From Actinomycetes bacterium (GTDB lineage: Bacteria > Actinomycetota > Actinomycetes > Actinomycetales > Microbacteriaceae), in assembly GCA_023450335.1 (NCBI GenBank), contig JAEXHA010000044.1:1-21647 (forward strand): a stretch of 21,647 nt of DNA, given 5' to 3'. The translations under genes were made by a program, and so were the position numbers. Numbering within the stretch: position 1 is the first letter of the stretch; each line of letters begins with the position of its first letter. Under the pieces are notes generated by a model. It had not been told where the DNA came from. It saw only the letters and a program-made list of their open reading frames with translations, and searched no databases. Shown piece after piece: positions 1 through 7,349 of this stretch.

Positions 1-1912
1 GGGCCAGGGCGGTCACGCGGCGTGCTTCGGGGATGTCGCCGGCGTCGGCGGCGAACCGCAGCGCGTCGTCGACGCGTCCCGCGCGCAGGGCGATGCGGGC
101 CCGGCCCAGGGATGCCGCGGGCGCGAACGCCGCGTTCCAGGCGGCCTTGCCGAACAGGCGCTCCGCGCCCGTGTCGTCGCCGAGGCGCTCGCGCACGAGG
201 GCGCGCAGGTACACCCCCTCGCCGTCGCGCGGGTTGAGGTTGCGGCGGGTCTGGCGTTCGATGGCGACCGCCAGCAGCTCGTCGGCTTCGGCGTAGCGCG
301 CCCGGGCCAGGTACCAGGCACCCAGCGCGGTGGCGGCGCGGGCGTCGCCCGGGTCGCGGCGCAGGATCTCGTGCAGGTAGGGTACGGCCGACCGCGAGGG
401 GTGCCGGTACTGCAGCAGGTGAACGGCGGTCGTGTACAGCTCGTCGGTCGACGCGATGTCGGACGGCTGCGGCGGCGCCGTGGCCAGCCACGGCTCGTCG
501 GCCTCGACGGTCGTCGCCTGCCACACCACGAGGGTGCGGCCGTCGTGGCGCACGCGCACCTCGAGGTCGGGCGCGTCGATGTCGACGGCGACGGTCTGGG
601 TGAACGGCTGGTCCGGGCCGAGGTCGGTGGTCCACTGGCCCAGCAGCGCGCCGCCGCGCCGCACCTCCACCGTCGCCCCGGAACGCGGGCTCGTGGCGAT
701 CGCGGTGATGCGGGTCTGCCCGCCATCCATGCGCACGCCGACGGCGGCGTCGATCGTGGCCTGTCGCACGATTCCGGTGCCGTGGATGGGATACCAGTAC
801 TGGTGGAAGCGCTTGGTCTCGCCCGGCAGCAGCCAGCTGAAGTCGGGCTGGTTGTCGGTGTAGACGCCGGCCATGAGTTCGACGTAGGGGCCGTCGCTGT
901 CGGTGAGCTGGTCATCCCAGGCGCGGCCGATCGGCCCGTCGCCCCAGGTCCACAGTTTCTTGCCGGGCGAGACGGCCCGGTCGGCCCAGTGCACGAAGCC
1001 CGCGTCGACGGCGTGGTCGTACCCGCCGAAGAACGACTCGTCGGTATCGGTGATCATGTACGAGGTGGGCACCGGGATGTTGCTGTAGATGTCGATGCGG
1101 TCGGCGTCGGCGCGCTCGGTGGCCAGCGCCGGGTAATCCACGCCGTAGTAGGGCCGGTCGGCCCGAGGGAAGGCGGTGATGGCACGCCGCGCATGGTCGG
1201 CGACGTAGGCGACGTCGTCGGGGAAGAACGCCTGATACTGCTCGTGTGACCGAGCGGCGACGTTGGCCCACCACATGAACGTCTGCGGCACATCGGTGCG
1301 GTTGTGCAGCGCCGCTTCGACCTCGACCAGCGACGAGCCCGGGCGCAGCCGCACGCCGTGCCGGCCGCGCATGCGCTGCAGCGGGTCGATGTCGCTGTGC
1401 CAGACCACGACGCCGCCGTCGGTCTCGCGCTCGATGCAATGATCGACGGGCAGGAAGGTTGCCGGCCGGTGATGCTGCGGCCAGTTGAACTCGACACCCC
1501 CCGAGATCCACGGCCCGGCCAAGCCCACGAGCGCGGGCTTGATGACGTTGTTGCGGTAGAAGAAGTCGTAGCCGGCGACCTTGTCGTAGCCGATGTGGAT
1601 GCGACCGCCCAGCTCGGGAAGCAGCACGAGGCGCACGTACGCGTTCTCGAGATGCACGGCCTGCCACAGGCGCGGAGTCTTCTCGTGCGCGACGCTGTCG
1701 ACCATGGGCAACGGGTACACCTTGCCACTCGAGCCCTGGTACACGCGCTGGTCGAGGAACAGCGGGTAGGGATCGGGGTCACCTGCCTCGTACGTGTCGA
1801 TCCAGACAGCCTCGCTCCAGCACGCGACACCTCCCGCCGCGAGGATGTCGGCCTGGTCGGCAGGGGCGTCGGGCAGGGCGATGTGGCTCAGAGCCTCGGC
1901 TGGGGAAGTCAC
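1..1912 (-). CDS. DUF5107 domain protein with TPR repeats (3' end outside window)
   Basis: The frame is open from a GTG at 1912 to the left edge, giving 637 residues of a protein that normally exceeds 1000. Residues about 30-330 match DUF5107, a family with an aldose-epimerase/glycoside-hydrolase-like beta-sandwich; visible signatures are LPELGGRIHIGYDK, GGVEFNWPQHH and the run FMWWANVAAR. From about residue 500 helical TPR-like repeats begin (LHEILRRDPGDARAATALGA, then ARARYAEADELLAVAIE). There is no signal peptide, so it is probably cytoplasmic. DUF5107 genes commonly sit beside sugar ABC transporters and AraC regulators, as here, which suggests a role in processing the imported sugar; the substrate is unknown. 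No Shine-Dalgarno precedes the GTG. Instead a TAGTTT hexamer ends six bases upstream, so the mRNA is probably leaderless. The in-frame ATG-TGA just upstream cannot be the start. Confidence 0.9.
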   Translation of the reverse strand, partial: MTSPAEALSHIALPDAPADQADILAAGGVACWSEAVWIDTYEAGDPDPYPLFLDQRVYQGSSGKVYPLPMVDSVAHEKTPRLWQAVHLENAYVRLVLLPELGGRIHIGYDKVAGYDFFYRNNVIKPALVGLAGPWISGGVEFNWPQHHRPATFLPVDHCIERETDGGVVVWHSDIDPLQRMRGRHGVRLRPGSSLVEVEAALHNRTDVPQTFMWWANVAARSHEQYQAFFPDDVAYVADHARRAITAFPRADRPYYGVDYPALATERADADRIDIYSNIPVPTSYMITDTDESFFGGYDHAVDAGFVHWADRAVSPGKKLWTWGDGPIGRAWDDQLTDSDGPYVELMAGVYTDNQPDFSWLLPGETKRFHQYWYPIHGTGIVRQATIDAAVGVRMDGGQTRITAIATSPRSGATVEVRRGGALLGQWTTDLGPDQPFTQTVAVDIDAPDLEVRVRHDGRTLVVWQATTVEADEPWLATAPPQPSDIASTDELYTTAVHLLQYRHPSRSAVPYLHEILRRDPGDARAATALGAWYLARARYAEADELLAVAIERQTRRNLNPRDGEGVYLRALVRERLGDDTGAERLFGKAAWNAAFAPAASLGRARIALRAGRVDDALRFAADAGDIPEARRVTALA

Positions 1913-1918
1913 ATGGCA

Positions 1919-1924
1919 AAACTA
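1919..1924 (-). promoter_or_regulatory. -10 box of the DUF5107 gene (leaderless)
   Basis: On the minus strand TAGTTT is followed by six bases and then the GTG start, so transcription should begin at or next to the start codon. No good -35 box is seen 16-18 bases upstream, which fits an activator-dependent promoter. The shared 17-base motif starts 42 bases from the outer edge of this box. Confidence 0.65.
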
Positions 1925-1950
1925 CCCACGGCCCCCCTCGGTGGTAATAG

Positions 1951-1982
1951 CGATTCGCCTGCGATACCTGGACGAATCGACG
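1951..1982. promoter_or_regulatory. Putative AraC-type operator (inverted repeat plus shared 17-base motif)
   Basis: The intergenic region has a perfect 7-base inverted repeat, CGATTCG at 1951-1957 and CGAATCG at 1973-1979. The right arm lies inside ACCTGGACGAATCGACG (1966-1982). That sequence recurs with one mismatch upstream of the binding-protein gene at 6136-6152, in the same orientation and at the same distance from the -10 box. It also overlaps the region where a -35 box for the divergent AraC gene would lie, so binding could activate one side and repress the other. The identity of the binding protein is inferred from adjacency. Confidence 0.6.
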
Positions 1983-2007
1983 ATCGCCTCCATGACAGAC
2001 TTGAGGG

Positions 2008-2871
2008 ATGGAACGTGCCGATGGATTCGATCGTCAACGCCTGAGTGTGGTGCCCCGGCCGTTGGTCGAGGCTGCCCTCACGCGTCCGGTCACCCGGCGC
2101 ATGCTGGTGACCGACGCCGGATATTTCCCCCTCGCTGATCACCACGGCCGGCACCGCCCGACCGGCATCGCAGAGACCATCGTCATCGTGTGCGTCGCGG
2201 GGGCCGGCTGGGTCGAGACCGGAGGGGTGCGCACACCTGTGGGGTCGTCGACGGCCGTCGTCATCCCGCACGGCACGCCGCACTCATACGGCGCCGCCGC
2301 CGACAACCCCTGGACCATCTGGTGGTGTCACGTGCGCGGCTCGGATGTTCCCGAACTGCTCGACGCCGCCGGCATCCACCCTGATCGCGTGACCGTGTCG
2401 CTGCGGTCGGTCGACCGGCTCACCGTGCTGCTCGATGAGATCTCGGTGGCCCTCGCCCGCGATACGACTCCCGCGCGCCTGATCGCCACGTCTGGCATGG
2501 CGTGGCGCATGATGACGCAGCTGGCCGTCGACCGCACACTGCCCAGCGACGGCGCTCCAGTCGAACGAGCGATGCGGTACCTGGCCGAGCGCATCGACGG
2601 ACACATCCAGGTGAGGGAGCTGGCGGCGATGGTGGGAGTGTCACCGTCGCACCTGGCGGCCCTGTTCCGCGAGGCGACCGGCGGCGGCGTCCTCGCCCAT
2701 CACACGAACCTGAAGATGGCGCACGCGCGCGAGTTGCTCGACACCACCGACCTGCCCGTGGCCGAGGTGGGGCGGCGCATCGGGTGGGACGACCCGTTCT
2801 ACTTCTCTCGCCAGTTCCGCCGCACACACGGCACGAGCCCGCGCGCATACCGCGAGATGCGCAAGGGCTGA
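2008..2871 (+). CDS. AraC family transcriptional regulator
   Basis: The 287-residue protein has the standard AraC layout. A cupin-like ligand-binding half covers about residues 20-150 (VVIPHGTPHSYGAAADNPWTIWW is the typical barrel signature). A C-terminal double helix-turn-helix covers about 185-285, with LAAMVGVSPSHLAALFREATG as the first HTH and the family signature around IGWDDPFYFSRQFRRTHGTSPRAYR. It is transcribed divergently from the DUF5107 gene and ends one base from the convergent permease gene, so it is embedded in the sugar locus and is most likely its ligand-responsive activator. The ATG directly follows GAGGG with no spacer, too close for a normal Shine-Dalgarno; CAGACT six bases upstream could be the -10 of a leaderless transcript. 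The inducing sugar cannot be told from sequence. Confidence 0.93.
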   Translation: MERADGFDRQRLSVVPRPLVEAALTRPVTRRMLVTDAGYFPLADHHGRHRPTGIAETIVIVCVAGAGWVETGGVRTPVGSSTAVVIPHGTPHSYGAAADNPWTIWWCHVRGSDVPELLDAAGIHPDRVTVSLRSVDRLTVLLDEISVALARDTTPARLIATSGMAWRMMTQLAVDRTLPSDGAPVERAMRYLAERIDGHIQVRELAAMVGVSPSHLAALFREATGGGVLAHHTNLKMAHARELLDTTDLPVAEVGRRIGWDDPFYFSRQFRRTHGTSPRAYREMRKG

Positions 2872-2872
2872 C

Positions 2873-3742
2873 TCAACCCTTCGTCGCCCCCGCCGTCAGG
2901 TCGGCCCGCCAGAACCGCTGCAGTCCGGTCATGAGCGCGACCAGCAGTAGCGCCGAGACGGCCGAGCCGGTCACCACGAGCGAGTAGAACATCGGGTCCC
3001 GCTGGGTCTGCCCGTTCCACAGGGTCAGTCCGAGAGTCACCGGGAACGTCTTGGTGTCGTTGAGCATGACCAGCGGCAGCAGGTAGTTGTTCCAGATCGT
3101 CACGAACTGGAACAGGAAGATCGTGATCATCGCCGGCATCATCATGCGCGTGGCCATCGTGCCGAAGATGCGCAGGTCACCGGCCCCGTCGAGGCGGGCG
3201 GCTTCGATGACTTCGTCCGGCACGCTTGAGGTCGCATGGATGCGGGCAAGGTACACCCCGAACGGGCTGACCATGCTCGGCAGCAGCACCGCCCAGTACG
3301 TCCCGGTCAGGCCCACGCTGTTGAGCAGGAAGTAAAGGGGCAGCGCGATGACCGTCGCCGGCACCAGCACTCCCCCGAGGATGATGGAGAACAGCATCTC
3401 GCGCCCGCGGAACGGGAATTTCGCAATGGCGTACCCGCACGCTGCCGAGAGCACCATGGCGACGAACGCACCAACGCCCGAGTACAGCACACTGTTGAGC
3501 ACCCAGATGGTGAACGCACCCCCGTCTTGGGTGAACAGGGTGACGAGGTTGTGCCACGCCTGCGGTGAGTCCGAGAACCACAGGCCGAAGGTGCCGAACA
3601 GGTCCGCGGGCGACTTCGTCGCCGCCACCAGGACCCACACCAGCGGCAGGAGGAAGTAGACGGCCGCCACGGCGAGGGCAACGTTGATCGCGACGGTGCT
3701 GACGGCCCCGGTGGGCCGGGCCGCCGAACGTGAGCTCACCAT
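2873..3742 (-). CDS. Carbohydrate ABC transporter permease, MalG type (CUT1)
   Basis: The 289-residue membrane protein has about six hydrophobic helices, the first at about 17-40. The permease EAA loop is at 180-203 (EAARLDGAG, then MMMP), which contacts the ATPase. The C-terminal half, with VTIWNNYLLPLVMLND and KTFPVTLGL, is typical of MalG-like subunits. It forms the transport channel with the upstream MalF-type subunit and receives sugar from the lipoprotein encoded first in the operon. The ATG at 3742 lies inside the end of the upstream permease gene; the two overlap by seven bases (ATGGTGA), so translation is probably coupled, and AAAGGG lies about eight bases upstream. A longer in-frame extension exists but would lie within the neighbour. 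The gene ends one base from the convergent AraC gene, leaving no room for a dedicated terminator. Confidence 0.95.
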   Translation of the reverse strand: MVSSRSAARPTGAVSTVAINVALAVAAVYFLLPLVWVLVAATKSPADLFGTFGLWFSDSPQAWHNLVTLFTQDGGAFTIWVLNSVLYSGVGAFVAMVLSAACGYAIAKFPFRGREMLFSIILGGVLVPATVIALPLYFLLNSVGLTGTYWAVLLPSMVSPFGVYLARIHATSSVPDEVIEAARLDGAGDLRIFGTMATRMMMPAMITIFLFQFVTIWNNYLLPLVMLNDTKTFPVTLGLTLWNGQTQRDPMFYSLVVTGSAVSALLLVALMTGLQRFWRADLTAGATKG

Positions 3743-4650
3743 GCGCGGCTGCCCTTTCGATTCACGAGGCGGAGGAACCCGAACGAGAACACGAAGCCCA
3801 GCAGCGCCACGATCACGGCCATGGCTGCGGCGAGGTTCGGGTTGCCCTGCGCGAACGCCTGGTTGTAGGCGGCGAGGTTCGGAGTGTAGGTGGAGCTGAT
3901 CGCGGTGGTCAGCGGCCGCAGCACGAGTGGTTCGACGAACAGCTGCAGCGTGCCGATGATCGTGAACACCGTGACGAGGATGATCGAGGGGCGCACCAGG
4001 GGCAACTTGATGTGCCAGATGGTGCTCCATGCGGAGGCACCGTCGACGCGCGCCGCTTCGTAAAGCTCAGACGGGATGGAGTCCAACGCCGCCATGAGGA
4101 TGACCATGTTGTAGCCGGCGAAGCCCCACAACGCGATGTTCGCGATGGAGAAAAGCACGGCGCTGCTCGAAAGCGGGTCGATGTCGACGCCGACCGCACC
4201 GAGCGCCTGCAGGATCGGGCTCGTGGCGGGAACGTACAGGAAGCCCCACAACAACGTCGCGACGACCCCGGGCACGCCGTAGGGGGCGAAATACATGACG
4301 CGGAACATCCGCGGGGCCTTGGCGCGGCCCGAGTCCAGCAGAAGTGCGAGACCGAGGGCGGTGACGACCATGAGCGGCACGAGCACGGCCGAGAAGGTGA
4401 CCAGGCGCCCGAGGCTCTCGACGAACGACGGGTCCGACAGGGCTCGCGCGTAATTGTCGAGGAAGACGAAGGTCAGTTCGGGGGCACCGAAGCCGAGGCC
4501 CGAGCTGCGGGTGGTGAACATGCTCTGCACGATGGCGTAGACGATCGGTGCGACGAAGAACGCCACGAACATGATCACGAACGGCAGGATGAGCACCCAC
4601 ACGGCGGCCGGCAACCGGCGACGGGGGCGAGTGATGAGTGCGGAACTCAA
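3736..4650 (-). CDS. Carbohydrate ABC transporter permease, MalF type (CUT1)
   Basis: The 304-residue membrane protein begins with a basic segment and a helix at about 14-40, with further helices near 84-106, 120-140, 163-190, 222-245 and 275-295. The EAA loop is at 198-217 (EAARVDGAS, then IWHIKLP), the ATPase contact site of binding-protein-dependent permeases. I chose the TTG at 4650 because GGAG lies six bases upstream of it. A GTG at 4689 in the same frame would put the start inside the stem-loop at 4674-4706. It pairs with the MalG-type subunit and the binding protein. No ATPase gene is present nearby; actinobacterial CUT1 importers usually share an MsiK/UgpC-type ATPase encoded elsewhere. 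Confidence 0.94.
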   Translation of the reverse strand: MSSALITRPRRRLPAAVWVLILPFVIMFVAFFVAPIVYAIVQSMFTTRSSGLGFGAPELTFVFLDNYARALSDPSFVESLGRLVTFSAVLVPLMVVTALGLALLLDSGRAKAPRMFRVMYFAPYGVPGVVATLLWGFLYVPATSPILQALGAVGVDIDPLSSSAVLFSIANIALWGFAGYNMVILMAALDSIPSELYEAARVDGASAWSTIWHIKLPLVRPSIILVTVFTIIGTLQLFVEPLVLRPLTTAISSTYTPNLAAYNQAFAQGNPNLAAAMAVIVALLGFVFSFGFLRLVNRKGSRAW

Positions 4651-4673
4651 GCGCTTCTCCGAAAGGGGATGGC

Positions 4674-4706
4674 GAGGGGCGGGCCGCACGTGGCGACCCG
4701 CCCCTC
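4674..4706 (-). promoter_or_regulatory. Intercistronic stem-loop between binding-protein and permease genes
   Basis: GAGGGGCGGG and CCCGCCCCTC form a perfect 10-base-pair GC-rich stem with a 13-base loop. It begins nine bases after the binding-protein stop codon and has no T tract. Such hairpins in malE-malF-like spacers protect the upstream mRNA or attenuate downstream expression, giving more binding protein than permease; that role is inferred here. Confidence 0.75.
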
Positions 4707-4714
4707 ATGGGGAG

Positions 4715-6034
4715 TCAGTCGACGGCGATGCCGCGCTCTTCCAGCGCAGCGATCATGTCGGACTGCGTCTTGGCATAGGCGTCGACCAGGGGGGTTCCGG
4801 CGTCGACGGCGGCCTTGACGTTGTCGGTCAGCGCGGCGAACAGAGTCGACGACAGCGGGGGCCAGCCCCACGACGTGTCGACGGCCTTGTCTGACTCAGC
4901 GAACACGTCCCAGATGTCCTGACCGCCGTAGAAATCGAACACCTCGGGGGCGTCCTGCAGCGAGGCGATCGCGTCGGTGTCGACGATCGAAGGCCACCCG
5001 GCGCCGATCTCGGTGAGGATGCTGACACTGTCGGTGTTCGAGTTGAGCCATACGGCGAACTCGGCAGCCGCCTCGGGGTTCTTCGAGCCCTTCAGCACGG
5101 CGTTGGCCGAGCCTCCCGCCCACGTGGCCGAGACGTTCTCGCCGGCGTTCCATTGCGGTACGGCACCGACGGCCCACGAGCCGGCCGTGTCGGGCGCGGT
5201 GCCGCGGAGGATGGCGTCGGCCCACGAGCCCGAGATCCAGGTGAGGATGTTGCCGTTCTGGAGGTCGGCGTTCCACTCTGTCGAGAAGTCGGCCTCGATC
5301 TTGACGAGGTCTTCATCGATGAGCTTCTGCCAGAACTCGGCGACCTTCATGGTCTCCTCACCGTCGATGCTGACCTGCCACGCGTCGTTCTCGGCGACGA
5401 ACCAGTTGGCGCCGCTCTGCTGCGCCAGGCCGATCATCCACGGCGCCTGGTTGAAGGCGAACGCGGTGATGTAGCGGTCGGGGTCAGAGGCACGCACGAC
5501 CTTAGCCGCCTCATAGAACTCGTCCCACGTCTCGGGGTACTCGATGCCGAGCTCCTCGAAGATGTCGGCCCGGTAGAACTGGCCGAGCGGGCCCGAGGCC
5601 TGCGGGATCGAGTAGACCTTGTCGCCGAAGACGCCGGTCTGCCACTGCCACGGCACGAAGAGGTCTTCGTCATCGGCGACGTACGCGGTGATGTCCTCGA
5701 GGGCATCGTTGATGAGGAAGTCGGGGATCGCGTCGTAGCCGAGCTGCACGACGTCGGCCGGGTTGCCGGCCTGCACGGCCGAGAGCATGGTCGCGTACCC
5801 GCCGTCGGGGCCGGCGGTGATCGTCTCGAGCGTGACGTGGATGTCGTCATGCGCATCGTTGAAGGCGTCGACGGCGCGGTCGATGTTGGGCACCCACGAC
5901 TGGAAGGTGAGCTCAACGGGCTCGCCGTCGGCGGGGGCGTCTCCCGAGGAGGCGCAGCCGGCGAGCGCGATCGCCGCGGCAGTGCCCATGGCGAGGGCCG
6001 CGACGCGCGCGGTGCGGCGGGGGGATATGGACAT
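4715..6034 (-). CDS. Extracellular solute-binding lipoprotein of a CUT1 sugar transporter
   Basis: The 439-residue protein has a lipoprotein signal peptide (basic MSISPRRTAR, hydrophobic stretch, LAGC with the lipidated cysteine at 27). The mature part is a family 1 solute-binding protein. It opens with VELTFQSWVPNIDRAVDAFND, has the lobe signatures NPADVVQLGYDAIPDFL and GDKVYSIPQASGPLGQFYRADIF, and is rich in Trp, as expected for stacking on sugars. It should sit on the outer face of the membrane and deliver an oligosaccharide or glycoside to the two permeases downstream. The start is firm: AAAGGAG lies five bases before the ATG. It is the first gene of the transporter operon, with its own promoter and the shared 17-base motif upstream. 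The substrate is not predictable. Confidence 0.96.
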   Translation of the reverse strand: MSISPRRTARVAALAMGTAAAIALAGCASSGDAPADGEPVELTFQSWVPNIDRAVDAFNDAHDDIHVTLETITAGPDGGYATMLSAVQAGNPADVVQLGYDAIPDFLINDALEDITAYVADDEDLFVPWQWQTGVFGDKVYSIPQASGPLGQFYRADIFEELGIEYPETWDEFYEAAKVVRASDPDRYITAFAFNQAPWMIGLAQQSGANWFVAENDAWQVSIDGEETMKVAEFWQKLIDEDLVKIEADFSTEWNADLQNGNILTWISGSWADAILRGTAPDTAGSWAVGAVPQWNAGENVSATWAGGSANAVLKGSKNPEAAAEFAVWLNSNTDSVSILTEIGAGWPSIVDTDAIASLQDAPEVFDFYGGQDIWDVFAESDKAVDTSWGWPPLSSTLFAALTDNVKAAVDAGTPLVDAYAKTQSDMIAALEERGIAVD

Positions 6035-6088
6035 ACAAGCTCCTTTGCGTTGCAGGCGTTCGGGCCTCTGCGTTGTTGGTGCGCACCG

Positions 6089-6094
6089 AGACTA
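6089..6094 (-). promoter_or_regulatory. -10 box of the sugar transporter operon
   Basis: TAGTCT on the minus strand matches the actinobacterial TANNNT -10 consensus. Transcription from about 6082 would give a leader of roughly 48 bases ending in AAAGGAG and the ATG at 6034. The hexamer 17 bases upstream (TGTTTG) is a poor -35, consistent with activation from the motif at 6136-6152. Confidence 0.6.
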
Positions 6095-6135
6095 CGCCGG
6101 TGGCAACATGCCAAACATGGCTGATCACAGGGATG

Positions 6136-6152
6136 ACCTGGACGATTCGACG
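6136..6152. promoter_or_regulatory. Second copy of the 17-base regulatory motif
   Basis: ACCTGGACGATTCGACG differs by one base from the copy at 1966-1982. The distance from this motif to the outer edge of the TAGTCT box is 42 bases, identical to the DUF5107 promoter. The position, about 54-70 bases upstream of the predicted transcription start, suits an activator such as the adjacent AraC protein. Confidence 0.65.
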
Positions 6153-6222
6153 GAGGCCGCGGTCGTTCGGTCGTCGCGGATGTGCTACTCGGCGCGGTTC
6201 ACCCTCCGCCACCGCCACCACT

Positions 6223-6894
6223 TCAGTCCGTGTTGTCGGGCCACGCCGCGATGCCGACGCCGTGGTTCTCGGGAGAGGCGAGCGACCACCACGTGGGGGC
6301 ACGTGAGTCATCGACGAGCCGGCCGCCGGCGGCTAGTGCGGCATCCACCCGCGCCTGTGCCTGGTCGGCGGGCACATAGACGTCGAAGTGGGTGCGACCG
6401 CGCCCCGGTGCATCGCCCGCGATCGGATTGAACGCGAGCTGGGGACCGGCGCGGAGCGGGTCGATCGCATCGGTGTCGCCGAGCGCCTCATAGCCGAGGG
6501 CGGCCAAGAAAAAGGGGCGCGCATCGGCGCCGGAATGCTGAGCGACGTAGATGCCGATCGACTGCACGCGCGACGGGTCGGCGGTCAGCTGCAGGTCGGC
6601 TGCGGCCTGCGACACGGCGGCCGCGAACGCGGGGGCTGCGGAGGCGATGCCACTCGGGTCACGGTACGGCACACGCACCACGATGCCTTCGGGACGCACG
6701 TCGATGTCGGGGTGGACGCCGTGGCTCTCACCCGCCGCCACAATCGGCGCGACGAGGCTCGCGGCGTGGGCCAGCGACGTCGCGGTGAACACCGCCTGTG
6801 GGCCGGCCGCGGTGACGCGCCAGTCGGAGACCCCCGGCGCCGCGTGGAAGGCGGCGTCCGAGATCGCGTCTGCGTCGTGAATCGATTCGTGCAT
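6223..6894 (-). CDS. Pterin dehydratase-like domain fused to a VOC (glyoxalase-like) domain
   Basis: The protein has 223 residues from the ATG at 6894, chosen because GAGGGGGA lies five bases upstream; an in-frame ATG at 6912 has no ribosome site. Residues about 10-100 resemble pterin-4a-carbinolamine dehydratase: W25, F36, and ESHGVHPDIDV at 56-66 followed by VVRVPYRDPSG. The usual His-His-Pro is Val-His-Pro here (V60-H61-P62), so classical dehydratase activity is doubtful. Residues about 108-222 form a vicinal-oxygen-chelate half with FFLAALGYEALGD, THFDVYVPADQAQARVDAALAAGG and the closing PENHGVGIAAWPD. No pterin or aromatic-amino-acid gene is adjacent. The two-domain architecture is known in actinobacteria; its substrate is not. 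Confidence 0.85.
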   Translation of the reverse strand: MHESIHDADAISDAAFHAAPGVSDWRVTAAGPQAVFTATSLAHAASLVAPIVAAGESHGVHPDIDVRPEGIVVRVPYRDPSGIASAAPAFAAAVSQAAADLQLTADPSRVQSIGIYVAQHSGADARPFFLAALGYEALGDTDAIDPLRAGPQLAFNPIAGDAPGRGRTHFDVYVPADQAQARVDAALAAGGRLVDDSRAPTWWSLASPENHGVGIAAWPDNTD

Positions 6895-7022
6895 GGGGTC
6901 CCCCTCGGTCATCGCGGCCGGCCGGCGCTGCGGCTACGTGCGAGGTTCACGGTACCCGCGGGTCACGACAGACGGAGCAGTTGGACGATTGTCGGTCGAG
7001 CGGCCCGGCGTGCACCCTCGAC

Positions 7023-7050
7023 TTGCTTTCGCCCGGGGGTGGGCTATGGT
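7023..7050 (+). promoter_or_regulatory. Promoter of the 40-residue basic protein gene
   Basis: TTGCTT (7023-7028) and TATGGT (7045-7050) are separated by 16 bases and lie about 44 bases before the ATG. This is one of the best sigma-70-type promoters in the window and implies a short leader of about 37 bases. Confidence 0.6.
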
Positions 7051-7093
7051 CACTCGGATACCCGCCAGCTTACGAAGGGAAGCGAGTATCACC

Positions 7094-7216
7094 ATGGCCA
7101 GAGACACCGGAGCGAAGAAGAGCGCGAAGAAGGCACCGCAGATGACCCTCAAGGAGAAGCGTGCGCAGAAGCGCGCCGCCGACGACGGGTCGTTCATCAA
7201 GACGCGCAAGGGCTGA
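7094..7216 (+). CDS. Small highly basic conserved protein (40 aa)
   Basis: The ATG at 7094 opens a 40-residue protein, MARDTGAKKSAKKAPQMTLK followed by a Lys/Arg-rich tail ending FIKTRKG. About a third of the residues are Lys or Arg. Such short basic proteins, beginning MARDTG and containing LKEKR, recur in Microbacteriaceae as uncharacterised proteins; this is from memory of the family. A longer frame reads in from 6893, but the promoter at 7023-7050 and the purine-rich GAAGGGAAGCGAG before the ATG support the short form. It stands alone between its own promoter and a strong hairpin. Nucleic-acid or ribosome binding is only a guess from composition. Confidence 0.8.
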   Translation: MARDTGAKKSAKKAPQMTLKEKRAQKRAADDGSFIKTRKG

Positions 7217-7242
7217 CGCCCACCGCCCTGACGGGCTCATTC

Positions 7243-7275
7243 GTGGCAGAGGTGGGTCTGCTCCGCCTCTGCCAC
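7243..7275 (+). terminator. Strong stem-loop after the small basic protein gene
   Basis: GTGGCAGAGGTGG and CCGCCTCTGCCAC form a 13-base stem with a single G-T wobble and a 7-base loop, starting 27 bases after the stop codon. There is no T tract, which is common for actinobacterial terminators. Confidence 0.75.
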
Positions 7276-7313
7276 GCCCGACGTGTCCGGCCACATGCAA
7301 CATCCTCAGCTGG

Positions 7314-7343
7314 TTGTCACGTGCCGACGGCATGCGGCACAGT
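7314..7343 (+). promoter_or_regulatory. Candidate promoter of the upstream ORF/MBL gene pair
   Basis: TTGTCA (7314-7319) and CACAGT (7338-7343) are 18 bases apart. CACAGT is followed by six bases and the ATG at 7350, the same spacing as the other leaderless genes in this window. CACAGT is a weak -10. Confidence 0.45.
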
Positions 7344-7349
7344 GAGGGC

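Noticed and set aside
13..1830. Several 250-300-codon minus-strand frames and a 292-codon plus frame
   Set aside because: All are shadows of the DUF5107 frame, which has no stop inside the window and so runs off the left edge; their composition is Arg/Ser/Pro-rich.
1925..1947. Imperfect inverted repeat around CCCACGG and CGGTGG as a LacI-type operator
   Set aside because: The arms match poorly and no LacI-type regulator is present. A CGGTGGYAA string also occurs at 6098-6106 but at a different distance from the -10 box.
5153..6124. A 323-codon plus-strand frame
   Set aside because: It is antisense to the solute-binding lipoprotein, which has a clear signal peptide, lipobox and ribosome site.
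6979..6994. A possible third copy of the regulatory motif (TTGGACGATTGTCG)
   Set aside because: Only nine consecutive bases match, the second half diverges and it is not 42 bases from a TANNNT box, so it is likely chance.
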